From contig NC_092574.1 of assembly GCF_037975245.1 (NCBI RefSeq), forward strand, positions 18,326,713 through 18,390,712: a stretch of DNA of 64,000 bases, in the 5' to 3' direction. The position numbers were made by a program, and so were the translations under genes. Below are positions 11,647 to 24,400 of this stretch, one piece after another. Source of the DNA: Apostichopus japonicus (taxonomy: Eukaryota; Echinodermata; Holothuroidea; Aspidochirotida; Stichopodidae). Within the stretch, counting starts at the first letter, position 1; each line of letters begins with the position of its first letter. The notes below the pieces were generated by a model. It saw only the letters and a list, made by a program, of their open reading frames with translations, ran no database searches and had not been told where the DNA came from.

Positions 11647-11756
11647 TGTGAGATAATGGCCAATATACCCATGCTCATGCAGATTTTAGCAAGTATTTGA
11701 ACTACCACTCCTCAAAGTCATTAACAACATTCAGACATTTCATTGTTTAGTCTAAT

Positions 11757-11822
11757 AATATATAAATAATATATAATAAAATAATATATAATATTTAATA
11801 TATATATATATATATATATATT
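11757..11822. repeat. AT microsatellite
   Basis: Interrupted AT/ATAATA tract ending in an uninterrupted TA run of roughly 20-25 bases. Confidence 0.95.
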
Positions 11823-12718
11823 CAAGACTCATAGCCTTCATTTGGGGCCAAATAGTGGTCACCTTTAGGAAAGAATTAAAGGAGGCGGTCGACTATTGCG
11901 GGCCGGTGGGGTGATTGAGGAAATTTAATGTTGGAGTTATTATTAGATGCATGAGAAGGCAGTACTGGCAGTGACTTATGAACAGGATACAATATGTATT
12001 GATCGAGGGAGGGAGGGGTAAAAGGGAGGTAAATTTTTAAGTCTTAAATTTTACATAAATTTATACTGAAAAGTGTCATGTGACAAGTAACCTGGTTTGA
12101 CATAAAAATTAATTCATCCAAAATATATCTGACAAATCCTTCTGAATCAATCATGAAGGGTTCCATGCGTTTCCGAGAAACGTGTATAAACCAGTGAAGC
12201 TGCTGTGAATAGGCTGCCATAGGTAGTATGTGGATTGAAGAAAACCTGTAGATTCAAAGCCAGCAGATATGACTATAACAACGTTTTGAAAGGGTAAATC
12301 TCCCATGGGTGATGAAATTATGTGATAGCATGTCAAAGTAACAATGAATAAGGTGGCATATGATGAGGACCATGCAACCCCCCTCCTCCCCCCTCCCAGC
12401 TCTGCAGCTCTACCTCAAACCTTTCACTGATAGTATCCTTCGAAAATATAATGGCACCATTTGCAAATAGATCAGTGATCTCCTAATACTATTGGTTTCT
12501 CTTTCCGATCTTCATACCTAACCAACTATTGTCCTGCACTTTTCTCTGACATCTACAGTGACGGTTCAATGCAACAAGCTCACGATGTTTGAATTAAGGT
12601 AGAAGAAACCTTGTATATACCAGTTATGAATTTATAACTGCTAAAATTGTATAAAAGTACATTTCACCCACCACAAACATGTTGGGGAGAACATTGGTAA
12701 CAGCTATGGTATATTTAT
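11823..12718. other. Non-coding stretch with G-rich and C-rich tracts
   Basis: A purine-rich tract near 12005-12030 and a C-rich tract near 12377-12400 are present. The latter is followed by CCCAGCTCTGCAGCTC, which resembles the right end of the hAT-like family (CTCCGCCACTG). This could be a decayed element spanning roughly 12.0-12.4 kb. No gene seen. Confidence 0.4.
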
Positions 12719-13445
12719 CAGTGGCGGAGCTAGGGGTATTGGTCAGGGGGAGGGGCAAGAATGGTCTGTAGGGGGCTTTCGACACTATCTAAGCGGAGCG
12801 CCACCACAGGTTGATGCGGAGCGTACAGAAATGTTTTGAGTAAAGATATTCCCTAGATCGCCGGAAATGACACTTTCCGGGCCTTGCTAATTTGCAGATA
12901 AATGAAGAATAAACAGGTGTCATCGCCATTTGTGACAACTCGGAATTTTATATGGGTGTTGAAAGTACATGCACTTCATCACAATCCCTTGTGGTATCTT
13001 TGTGAGTGCTCATGTTTTCGTAGCCCTGACACAATGCCTGTTGTGCCTGTTGTAACCTACTGCACTAGTCAACACACTGATCATGGTGCGGCGTATAACG
13101 TACACTGTATGCCGACTTAAAGTTTGGTGTTTATTACTATTTCAGCCACTGCGCGTGGCGTATCGTCTAAAAATAGACCGAAAACCCCGTACAGTTCTTG
13201 GAAATAGTTTCGTACAACGGAAGTGCCGATAAATTAAAGACCGCCTAAGAGCATTTTGTCAGAAAATTACACCAACCAAAATGTGACAAATGTCAATAGG
13301 TAGATGAGAGCGTAATAAAAAAGTCAATAATCGGAAATAAGTAAAAAGTGATAAAAAAGCTCAAAAGTGCGTCAGCAGTCCATTTGAGTCCGTCAGGGGG
13401 AGCATCCGCCCCCCCCCCCCTGACTATATGGTCGCTCCGCCACTG
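12719..13445. mobile_element. Non-autonomous hAT-like DNA transposon
   Basis: 727 bp bounded by perfect 12-bp inverted ends, CAGTGGCGGAGC on the left and GCTCCGCCACTG on the right. A second matching block, GTCAGGGGG, lies inside both ends at nearly the same distance. Flanking octamers are ATATTTAT and ATCTTTAC (6 of 8 identical), consistent with a worn 8-bp target duplication as made by hAT transposases. Extra GCGGAGCG motifs at 12793-12800 and 12816-12823, and the inverse at 13433-13440, look like subterminal binding repeats. No transposase is encoded; a 72-codon open frame inside is unrecognised. A C12 run sits at 13409-13420. Confidence 0.88.
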
Positions 13446-15567
13446 ATCTTTACAGGGGATATGACAAAGTTAACTCATCCATAAACCGTGGGATGCATGA
13501 CCAAGGTTTAGACTTTTTTTCTTGTCACAATCGATTGAAATGTTATATGTCACTATAATACACATCGACCAGATTTTTCATCAAATTTAGATTAAATTCC
13601 ACATTTCATCTGGTGGAAATGATATTCCCTGGGAGGCATATCATAACCAGTGGCAGCTGACTATAAAACTTTAAAGTAATGTAACCCAGACGAATATAAA
13701 GACATCTATCGCAGTTTGGAAAGTTAAAATGTCATCATTATATTGCCCACATGGAAACATGCTAGCATTTAGTCAAATAAGTACTTGATATGTGTAAACT
13801 TCATTACGAATTTTCCTTCCATCACCAGAATATTTTGCTTCACTGAGGCCAATCCATTTCAGAAATTTTAACATCCCCCAATTGAGAATAGGTTATTAGA
13901 GATATCTAACTTGAATATAATTGCAAATTTCTCTTGAAATCCCTTCCCTGCCACTTTCTGGGTTATACTGAATATGGCTGGTTATTGTGATCCTAGCAAT
14001 GTCATGCAACTGAGGTAATGCTAACTGACTGACAATGCCTATCAAAGAAATGGCTATATATTATAGGTACAGCCACCAACTAATTAACGGCCTAGATTAA
14101 ATAATAGATGGCTGCAAGTTAAGAGTACAAAAAATTCTTTACTCTTTTCAAATTATATGAATTCTAAGAAATTTACCTCTACAGAAAAGTATACAGTACT
14201 TATGATTTGAATGACAAATAAAATCAAGTTTTAGAATATAACAATCTTTTGGGACAATTATTGATGATTTTTAAATTATTAACATATAAGCTATTATTCA
14301 AACTTTAAAGTTAGAACTAGCTGACATAACTACTGGAATGTTGCATAGGTGATAGATTTAATATTTTACAATTTAGATGGTATAACATTTGTCTAAGTGT
14401 TAAATAGTGTGTCAATGGCTCATCCCAAAATGCATCAGCTTAATTTTGTATCACTCTTCATGTCCACAGCAAAGTGCAAATATCACTACAAATAATTCTA
14501 GGGTCAGTAACCTCTCGACCCATGTGCTTACCACCACAGTTAGTTGGTGTACGTTATATTTCCATCCTGAATGCGCTCATTATAATGTTGTAATAATAAA
14601 AGACCAGACTGAAGTCTAATTGATAAACTAGCCATGCATTAGTAACATTTTACCTCCGCTAGCTGATAAGGGTAATTAATTAAACCGCAGAAAGAACGAT
14701 AAATCCTTTTTCCATACCAGGCAACTCAAAGTGGTACCAAGGACATTGCACTCAATGTAGCTATTAATGTAAGCAAAAACCTTGATCGCCGAGCACACAA
14801 GGAACCTTTTAGCTTAATACACAGAAAGTAAAATTAAACAATAAAACATATTTCAGATACTATTGGCACAGATCAAACAACAAACTCAATTTTATTTATT
14901 TTTTATAATTCATGTGAATTAGTGATATGAATATTCTCGATTCTCTATTCAGCAATTAGTTTCAAAAAAGTAACTGCTTAAACTAATACAGAGTAGTTTT
15001 CCATCCCGTTTTAACTTCCGATCACAATTTTAGATATGATTTAGACTGACTGACTGTTATCAGAGGGACGTTTAAGAATTATGTAATTAATGAAAGAATT
15101 TTAATGCATTACCATTTTGTATTCATTACATTAGAAACCGATGAACACAGTTTCAACCAGTTACAACAAGTTTTACAGTATTTTTCACTCTGTGCCCAGC
15201 CTCCTCTAGCTGTGTTATTATTATTTATTATTATTGTCATCTTTAATGAGGGTAGTCCTGCTCAATGCAGAAGCACTGCTTTCCAGAGAAGCCCTCAATA
15301 CAAAATACATATACAATATTATGCAGTAGAAAAACGGTAAACATCCAAAAGCACATAAAAGGACGGCAAAAAGATAGACAAACAAATATCAGACATCTAA
15401 ACAAAATATATAGTTTTCATTTTGTGTTTATAAAAATATTAACATTTGGCAAGCATTTCAAATTTGGGGGAAGACTGTTGTCGATTCTTCAAACCACCTT
15501 TGTGAACTATCGCATTTAAACAGGTCAGACGTACTTTTTTTGAAGCTGTCATTGTTCAACATAAAAT
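13446..15567. other. Non-coding AT-rich stretch
   Basis: No gene seen. At about 13925-13948 lies AATTTCTCTTGAAATCCC followed by TTCCC, repeated at 31543-31565 with further similarity downstream, so it is part of a dispersed repeat. Short open frames near 14.4 and 15.1-15.5 kb have no recognisable content. Confidence 0.6.
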
Positions 15568-15694
15568 GCTGGATTTCTGCATCCTTAAAATGCATCCTTG
15601 AAAATTGCATCCTTAAAAATGTTGGATTTCTGCATCCTTAAAATGCATCCTTGAAAATTGCATCCTTAAAAGTGTTGGATTTCTGCATCCTTAA
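15568..15694. repeat. 53-bp tandem repeat, about 2.4 copies
   Basis: GGATTTCTGCATCCTTAA starts at 15571, 15624 and 15677, a period of 53 bp. Each unit itself contains three GCATCCTT(A/G)AAA segments, so the unit arose from a shorter internal duplication. Confidence 0.95.
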
Positions 15695-17897
15695 TCAAAA
15701 CTGATTCCTCATAACATTTTGTAATTGTCAAAGTCTCATGAATTATTCAAGTTTTGTGACTATACTTTTATCTTGTCAAAAGCAGAGGTAAGGATGTCAC
15801 GACTTTATTCAACTGAAAATAGTTGCTGTTTTTTTTACTTCTTTATCACATTTATAAATGATACTATACTTATTGAGGGATATTTTGGAAAATAAAAAAA
15901 AATAAAAAAATTCTAGCCACATAGAGACCATTGACAGCTGCTGTTAGTTAGAAGCATACATTCAAAATATGTATCCTGGTTTCTGGATAATTCAACAAGA
16001 AGATTATCATAGGAAAATAAAGCCTTCGAACAGTAATTAACAGTGATAACAAATGATCACATGCCTGGACCTACTGTGATCCACCCCCCCCCCAACCCCA
16101 GGTAGAATGCTGAAGGATAAGCCTGCAGTCAAAATAGGTAATACACTCACTATCAACCATATCTCAAACCAATAAACTATTTTGAAGTGGGGTTCCCAAA
16201 TAACAGTATGGGATAGTTTTAAAAGTCTAATATTGGGATATTTTTCCCTCAAAAGTACCAGCTCAAGGAATATCATAATCTATCAATTAATGCTATTTAA
16301 TTGTAAATCATGATAGAGTTAGCTCATGTCTAAGTACTAGAATTTAACACACTCTATGAAATTGTATCTTTCTCAAGTGTCCAGTGGCAAAGGAAGCCAA
16401 GAAAGTGTCCAGGGTCATGAAGCCAGTGGCCTTTGAGGATTTTTTGGCAGAAGAATTTTGGAGGCTCAGATGGGTGGTTGGAAATTGCAATTTTTTAATC
16501 TCAAACTTTGGATGATTTTATCTTATTAAATGTTGGGAGGGAGGGGGTGGATGAGGAGGAGGAGATGGCTGCCCAGTCAACACCCCTCCTTCTCTGCTAC
16601 ACCTATGCTACTATATGTACATACCCCATGTGAAATAATATAGTGAAACTTCACTGACACACATTATTGGACCACTAATTCAGATGGCTGGTGAAAGCAA
16701 TCAAAAATGGAGAGAATGAGAGAGAGATGTGGAGAGAGAAAAATAAGCCAAAAACACTCTGTGACATCATCATCATCATCTATAAAAGATGAGCAATATG
16801 CCTCCATAAGGTCTCCGAGTGTTTTACTACAGGAGTTTGCTAATGATAAAGGGGAGATTGCAACCTGGAACGAGCCTCCAAATGGTTATTTCTTTGATTA
16901 TCAATCAAGATAAGAGGCCACTACTAAGACTTGCTAAATCTGACTGCATGATGCACTTCTGGTCAAACTATCACAAGGATTACTTATATATATAGATACA
17001 GAGCCAAGAAAAAAAAAGAAAAATTACTTTTCCCAACTGTAGAAGAAAAGTGTAAATGACCTTTCTACTTGTGAAAATGGAATTACACCGGTATAAAACA
17101 CCAACAAATAATCAGTTGACGTAGGAAAACGGTCGTTAAAAGCTCAAGCTTGTCAAAATACTCACATTACGTTGGGAGGGGGGCAGCAGGGGGGGTGAGT
17201 GAGGCGAATGTGAACTTGACGAACAATGTAAGCAGTGCCACATTATTGCAATGGGCAGACATTTTTTGGGAGAGTAACTGATTGAATGTGTTTATGTTAA
17301 AATTCCACATATATTCTCTCCTCCCACACACACTTACACGATGACAAAATTGCTGTGATTTTGTGACATGAATTATATAGTGTCAGATTTAAGACCTTAA
17401 TGAAAAGTAAACAAGACAAAATGTCATGAATTCTGGAAAACATTTGCTATATTGATGACAAAAAAAATCACCAATAATTGGTTTTTAATAATGTTCACAC
17501 TCTGAATATAACAACAGACAAAGAAGATTACATTTTCTATCATTAAGTTTATATTTTTTTAATGATGATAAAGCAATTAAGTGAAATAAAAATAATTGCA
17601 TTGTAACAATGCTTTCAGCACCTATAATGAAATGTGAAATATACTTATACTATTCAATTTTTTTATTACAACAACAAAAGAACAACAAAAACATCAATTA
17701 TTATCATTTGAAGATATCCGAAGGGGGAAGGGGAGGGGAGGGGGAGGGGGAATGACACTTGATAGTTCTTATGCCAAGATAATGACAGGGCGAAACACTC
17801 GCAAACAATTAACTGATTAACTCTTTCTTCCTCTTGTATCGAGAGACTTGATATTTTGACAAATTGTAGCTCAGGGACTGACAGCTGTTCTCCTTAC
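15695..17897. other. Non-coding stretch
   Basis: AT-rich with a C10 run at 16084-16093 and G-rich tracts near 16535-16560, 17175-17195 and 17725-17750. CCAGTGGCAAAGGAAGCCA at 16380 weakly resembles a hAT-like end. A 68-codon open frame at 16707-16913 reads plausibly in its second half but has no splice or family support. Confidence 0.5.
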
Positions 17898-17941
17898 GTA
17901 AGCCCCATTTCATCACGTTTTGCACCATGGAAATAAAGCCC
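17898..17941 (-). other. Candidate 44-bp exon, unrecognised
   Basis: Minus strand. A pyrimidine-rich TTCATTCTTGTAG precedes 17941, and a good donor (CTTAC then GTAAGG) follows 17898. Two frames are open, one reading GFISMVQNVMKWGL. Without splicing, the same frame continues as a 39-codon frame from an internal ATG. I do not recognise it. Splice signals this good occur by chance in a window of this size, so confidence is low. Confidence 0.2.
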
Positions 17942-18179
17942 CTACAAGAATGAACTGAACTGAATCAAAACAATTTTGGTGTCATTTGCCGGTCGAACGC
18001 CACAGAGATTTGTTTCCCTACGAACTACATAACTTCCCACGAAAGCCTGCAAAACATGAATGGATCTACAACTAACACATAAAGAATAAATTAAATAAAC
18101 TCCATGAAATATTGGAGACGTACGTGTTTCATTTCCTAAAAGCGGCATAACACTTTTGTATTTGCTCAAATTAACACAT

Positions 18180-18299
18180 TTAAGTTTTTATGGAATTTGT
18201 TTTCTTGATAATCTTCATCTTCGAAAAATAGAACAAACGAGGCGGGAAGATTGACAGAAAGGCTATAATGCCAAAGACTATAAACAGGAACTGGTGCAT
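18180..18299 (-). other. Candidate small ORF with membrane segment
   Basis: 39-codon frame on the minus strand, starting MHQFLFIVFGIIAFLSIFPP and then RLFYFSKMK. It has one strongly hydrophobic segment (about residues 4-20) followed by a basic tail, as in a signal anchor or single-pass microprotein. A 76-codon frame (18396-18166, starting MSTSVPEADTQL) overlaps it in another frame. Only one at most is likely real. No family is recognised and no splice context decides between them. Confidence 0.15.
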
Positions 18300-18396
18300 G
18301 CTCCCGCAAGGCTGGCTCTACTTTTTGCTGCGGTTCACTGAACTGTTGTGTGATGCTTATAAGCTGCGTATCAGCTTCGGGGACTGACGTGCTCAT

Positions 18397-20328
18397 TTCA
18401 TTAAAACTCCTTATAAATTGAAGAAAGGAGGAGAAGGATTTCTTTTGCGCATAATTTAAGTCGTCACGGGTGTTGTTTGTACCTCTAGCTTACAACTCGT
18501 TACTCAGGGCACCCCCACGTATGAGAAAGATCAAACAGTTTTCATCACATGGTATGGGTCTCAGAACATTACCCTTGAACAGCTATACCGTAGCTTACTC
18601 TCACGAAGTCCCACTATTCACTGGTGTAATACTGGACTGAGAAATATTTCATTCCTAGACGTTTACAATTTAATTTGCACCGGAACAAGATGAATTAACA
18701 AAATGATAGGGAAATTAAATTTAGATGCATATAATAAATAGGGGATCTTGAAAAAGCTGTTTTTGCAATATTCATGATATTACACAGTATGTAACCATGC
18801 ATTCTGCACAATTTAATTTGAAACCGTTCAAACTGTGTAAGTAACTTTGGCAACAAGATTACAGAATATATTTTGCAATTGATTTGAAACTACAATTGTA
18901 TTCTGCAATCACACACGTGGATTGTAAAGAGTTAGTTTTCACAATATGTAAGGTGAAGTTAAATACTTTAAGCACTTGTTACAATTCTACCAAGTTACAT
19001 GTCCAATACCGATAGGATTACTCAACAGTAACTAATATTTTCCAATTAGTTAAAAACTTTTAACTAACATATAACAAGCTGCATCTTGTGCTGTGATTAC
19101 AGTTATTAAAAATCATTCTTTTATCACAACTTCCCTCCCCCTCCCTCCCCCCATTCATCACCTCCAAGTATCCTCTAAAAGTCTAAAAAGAGAGAGAAGA
19201 ATATATGGGAAAAATTTGACATTCAATTTTCTTTTTCATTTTTTGGGGGAAAAAATGAGCAAGAAGATATTAAACTCAGTATGCAGACAGGCACTTGTGC
19301 ATTAGCCTGCCCTCCGGCTAGTCGATACAAAAGTGATCATGACAATGGTGTAAGAATCGACAAAATGATGACATCGCTATCTCTGTCTCTTCGATTGAGA
19401 GGTAGCAGAAGAGGATGAAAAATCGTTTCTCATGTTACAGATGATTGGCACTTGTGAGTAGTTACTCTCCAAGGGTACGTACCACACCAGGCTGTCAATT
19501 ATTTCGTTAGAGAGTATAGGCTCTTTGAGCGAAGGTCTTTGACTCACAATCAAGGTTAAATGACAATGGAGAGAAGAGATTTTTACTTAACGTAAAAACC
19601 AAAAAGAGAGATTGAATGAAAAAAAGTCAGTAAGTCATCTTTTGCCAGTGAAAGAAAAGAGGGAGCTGGAAAATTACTTCTCATATCAACAGATAGTGAA
19701 GGAAAGCTTGGCATGAGTAAGAGGCATTTTGTGACAGATCAGAGGCATATCGGGAGGACAGTTTGCCCGATGACATTATCACATCTGCAGATAAGAAGGG
19801 AGCTGGCCTTAGCCATATCAGAAACTGTTACGTAAATAGCAGAGCAACACTCTGCTTATACCGTAGATATTTGCAAATATTTCTAATTAACTTACGTACA
19901 TGTGTGTAAGAATTTGTCTTGATATATGTTTGTCTGTGTTTTGATTATTAATTCTCGGGCACTGTATAAAATAAATAAGTTTTATGTTCATATAATATTA
20001 ACTGAAGGTACGTAGATAGGGAAATGAGGAGCGGGGGGGGGAGAGACTGCTCTTGCCCACTGCAGGGCAGAGTGGGGGGTAAAGTGGGTACTTAATGCCC
20101 TAGGTTGCTCCATACATTTTGCTTCATGTTGTTGTTTAGAGATGAGGGGGTCATATCATAGACATTTAAGCAACAAGTTCTAGCAATTTTGGATGCTATG
20201 TACAGGTGATAGCTTATTTGGGGGCAACATTCCATTACTCATCAAATACACAGCTAAAGTCCATGCACTATCCCCCCCCACCCCTGCCCCCAACACCAAT
20301 GGCAGCAAAGACTTAATTCCCAGCTCAC
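18397..20328. other. Non-coding stretch
   Basis: 18440-18650 and 19300-19860 have somewhat higher GC but no sustained frame. Pyrimidine-rich tract near 19128-19152 and a G9 run near 20033-20041. No gene or named repeat seen. Confidence 0.5.
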
Positions 20329-20388
20329 CTGGTTGAGGTTGAAAACATTTGCTGTTTTGTTGAGTTTATACACATGACGTACGGCCAG
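20329..20388 (-). other. Candidate 60-bp exon, unrecognised
   Basis: Minus strand. Acceptor ATTTGTCAG precedes 20388 and donor ACCAG then GTGAGC follows 20329. It is phase 0 and open, encoding LAVRHVYKLNKTANVFNLNQ (20 residues). The peptide looks protein-like, but I cannot place it in TBC1D19 or any other family. It could be an exon of a minus-strand gene upstream of TBC1D19, or chance. Confidence 0.25.
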
Positions 20389-20674
20389 CTGACAAATTGA
20401 ATTTACACATTTTATGGTATGATTTAATTCTGGCCAATCCATTCCTGTCATTCCAGCCTCCCCCCCCCTCCCCAACTCCACCTTTTCCTTCTCCTCAATT
20501 TATCAAACAACCTCCCCCTCTCACACCCCCTTCCTATAAGTATCCACACTATATCGGCATATTCCTTAAGTTTATCAACCAATCGGAGAGAAACAGCTAG
20601 TAAGTTGTTATTTACACTGTACAGACAGATACATCATCCTTGCACCTTTCATAGCTTTGACAAAATGTCAGTAA

Positions 20675-20701
20675 ATTCCATCAGTATTTTACTGATGGAA
20701 T
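20675..20701. other. Perfect 12-bp hairpin, 3-base loop
   Basis: ATTCCATCAGTA, TTT, TACTGATGGAAT: a perfect inverted repeat with a minimal loop. No promoter, oligo-T terminator or gene context explains it. Confidence 0.9.
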
Positions 20702-20933
20702 ATAAACTATTTACCCATCTGCCAAGAAGGAGAAAGACACAGTACGGAAAGAATATTAGTTTAACACCTTTGGTCTATGTAGGACATCCCCTAGAGAGAC
20801 AGCACTTTTGATAATTAATGTGCATAGATTACAACAGATTGAGCTCCAGGATAAGGTAAACTGTCTGTCCATGGATCGGTACAATAGTGAGTTCCGCATG
20901 GTGGAGATTTGCAGGAGTCGCAAAAAGTCTGGA

Positions 20934-21485
20934 CAGTCTCGCCTATGGTGTGCCGTTGTGGCAAAAATACACGCGTTTAAGCGTGATATGATGAGTGACG
21001 TGGCAATTGAGAAATCAGTCTAGCCTATGGGGTGCCGTTGAGACAAAATACACACGTTTAGCATGCTAAGAAAATGACGCAATTGAGAAATCAGTCTAGC
21101 CTATGGTGTGCCGTTGTGACAAAATACACACGTTTAGTGTGATATGAAGAGTGAGGCAAGTGAGAAATCAGTCTAGCCATGGTGTGCCGTTGTGACAAAA
21201 TACACACGTTTAGTGTGATATGAAGAGTGAGGCAAGTGAGAAATCAGTCTAGCCATGGTGTGCCGTTGTGGAAAAAATACACACGTTTAGCGTGATATGG
21301 AGAGTGAGGCAATTGAGAAATCATCCAGCCTATTGGGTGCCGTTGAGACAAAATACACACGTTTAGCGTGCTATGAAAAGTGACGCAATTGAGAAATCAG
21401 TCTAGCCTATGGTGTGCCGTTGTGACAAAATACACACGTTTAAGTGTGATATGAAGAGTGAGGCAAGTGAGAAATCAGTCTAGAG
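20934..21485. repeat. Seven-copy satellite-like array, about 77 bp
   Basis: Seven monomers of about 75-84 bp beginning GTCTAGCCTATGGTGTGCCG. Two monomer classes can be told apart. Class A (copies 3, 4, 7, and roughly 1 and 5) reads GTGCCGTTGTG and AGTGTGATATGAAGAGTGAGG. Class B (copies 2 and 6) reads GTGCCGTTGAGACA and GCATGCTA or GCGTGCTA with TGACGCAATT. The B-A pair recurs at copies 2-3 and 6-7, suggesting duplication of multi-monomer blocks. Class A monomers contain the short hairpin CACAC-GTTTA-GTGTG. An open frame enters the array from the left (20808-21023). Confidence 0.95.
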
Positions 21486-24400
21486 CCTTCTCTGCTACCT
21501 AAAAAGAAAACTAGTTGCATATTTGAAAAAAAAGCAATTATTTTCAGCCATTTAAAGGACACCTGGCATATTTAAAGGTGAATGTACCATTATAAAACAA
21601 GCAACTAACAATTTCAATCAGCTAGATACTGTACCAAACAGATCCCCTCCCATCTCTTCCCGAACAGTTTACGGTTTCCTAAATTCTTTTAATCACACAA
21701 ATGTTAATAAAAGTGACTATTTATCATGCACATAATTTGTCGTTACAAAGTTTATAATATTCACTAGTGTCGGAAGCTTGCAATTCAATACTTATGTCAA
21801 ACAGCCCCATTGTCTGGAATCAGAAAACTTGTAACATATTTATGCAACAATCAAATTAATACATGGAGCACTTTAATAGTTTACATGTTCGCCATCTGCA
21901 AACAACCTACGTCGGTCTTTGTTCACGGCAATTTTTACTGGCGTTCCTATTAAAACTTTTCTACCCACGATATCAATGTAACCATAATTAGGGGCAATTC
22001 AGTTATCATAATGGATTTGAATTGCTAAATGTATTCTTTGAATGAAAGGGTGGAGGGGAAAGTGAGGGGGGAGGGGGTGTTGCAGTGGTTCAGCTTCTTT
22101 GTATCCTTGTGGTGAACAATAAATGAGAAAATTTCGTCCCTTGAACATAATATAGCCATGCCTGACCTTGTAGAAAGTGTACGTAGTCAATCAGCCGAGT
22201 CCAAACTGGTTTCTGTAACTTGGCTAACATTTGAGAAATTTAGGAACATCTGGAATTGCATTTAACAAGCCTTTTATTTGAATATAACACTGAAAAAGAT
22301 GAAGATATTATGTTACCCTTTATAAGGCAATCATTTCTTCCCTCGACATTTAATTATTTTAGTTAGAAATTCCATTAATATTTACTTAAACATGTTCGAT
22401 CATTTTACTGTCTTTTCCTTTTGTTATAACAAACAGTTGAAACTACAGTAATTAGATCAGTAATTACGCAAATTAGTTCAGTAAATATGCAAATTAGTTC
22501 CGTAAGTATGCAAATTGCCATATCGTGAGTTATAAAGGAATCAAATTTTCACTATTTTTGGTTTATTGTGGGGATTTCAGGGATTGTGTAGTCACTATAA
22601 CACAAAGAATTAAAAGTCAGTAGAACTTAAATAAGGGCAACAACAACAACTAAAAACAACATAACAAAGTAAACACTGTAACAGATCGTACAGATCGATA
22701 GAGAACTTTAAAAATTTCGGGCACTATATGTCAATGCATGTGAACCAAGCATTGTACAGTACAGGCACATGAGCATACAATTAATACATAGATCTTCTTT
22801 ATAAGTATTATACCCGATGAAATTAATTCTTTACGACACCCTCCTGTCAAGTGCTCATCTCATGAGGATGAACGGTTATCAGATGTCACACGACAAGGTC
22901 TTCTGTAATGGTAAATGAGTATCTGTTGGTATTATTGAAAGATTGGAGCTGCATGCAATTGGTGTAAATTTGTACTTTCGCCAGTTTATTATAGAATTAT
23001 TGACCTATGATATTGGTTTGCGATCTTTCCAGCTGCATTCATAAACTATCAATTTCTAGCGAAATGCTAGTAAATTTACGCTTTCGCTTGACTACAAATT
23101 CTGAGACAAGAAAGAACTATAAACAGAATCACTAAAAACAAACAAATTTTGCATTTACCTACAAAGTTCAGCAATTTCACTACATCAAATACATATAACT
23201 ATTCAAATTAAGATCCAATTAATCATGGTTCCAAATTAATTAATTTGCAAAATATATTTAACCAAATTAATTCATTAAGTACCGAATAAATTAGATTTTG
23301 AAATTACATCACCAATTTGCAAAATTATTTAATCAGATAAACAAAGCATTTTCAAAATATTAGGGGGAAAAAAGGTGACATTTTTTGTTATAAGTTAGAA
23401 ATGAAACTTTGACCGATTGATTATTCCAACTTTTAGTATGTAAGTTAATTTAAGCTGACAATTTCAAAAACTTTTACCAAAATGTTGTTGATTGGGGCTA
23501 CTCGTACATGATCCCGACAAATTTGTCACGTCTGAAATTTATGTCCTTGAGCACAATCCATAAAATGAAAGCTTCTAACTAATATTATAACATCACAACA
23601 GATCCTACTTTAACCAAGACTTGAAATGTCAACAACATTTATTCACTTTTCACTTGGAACATAAACAAATTAGTAAACTTATTAAGTACATTAACATTCA
23701 GGGGCAGGAATTACCAGTTATGAATTAAAAAGTACTTTGGCATTAACAAGTAACTAAGAATATAGGCTTACTAATTACATTCAGTATGAACAGAACTTCT
23801 GTTTATAGTGGCAGTGAAAGATGGTTCAATCGAGAGGGGGGGGGGGGTCGGAGGGGGGGAGAAAGGCACAAGCTTTGAAGGGCGGTGCATTAGAGACTAT
23901 TCGACTATCCTAGAGAAAGCAAACCTTAAAAAGCCCTGTCATATTAATACAGTATATGCCATCTATGCATTCTGTTATCCCAAAATTTTAGCAAATGAAT
24001 GTTTTGGTGATTACCAACATTACTTTCACAGTTTCTATAGATGTCTTAAAAAATGCCACTTCTGAAACATCATAAGGGCACTATGTTTCATAACCAAAAT
24101 AGGCTAAAACAAGGGTAAGTACTGCTTTTGGTTAACAAACAGGTCGAGACTTTTTTTTCTGGCACAACTTTGGCCTGAGCCTGACCACTCCCATGCCCCC
24201 AACCCACCGCTGTGGCTACCAGCTTGATCTGCCCCTATAAGTAAATTGAACAATGAAATACTACCCCAATATGGCCATCACAATAAATGTACTCCAATGT
24301 CTGGTTAAGAACTTCAGCGTCTCTGAGTATGCAAGAAATCACTTTTGAAAACTTACATTTTAATCTTGAACCATCACTGATAATATGACCATGCACCTGT

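Noticed and set aside
12902-13120. 72-codon frame inside the hAT-like element as a transposase remnant
   Set aside because: No hAT dimerisation motif or zinc finger; too short to judge.
16707-16913. 68-codon plus-strand frame ending PPNGYFFDYQSR
   Set aside because: The first half is low-complexity Arg/Ser-rich from GAGA and ATC repeats; no splice or family support.
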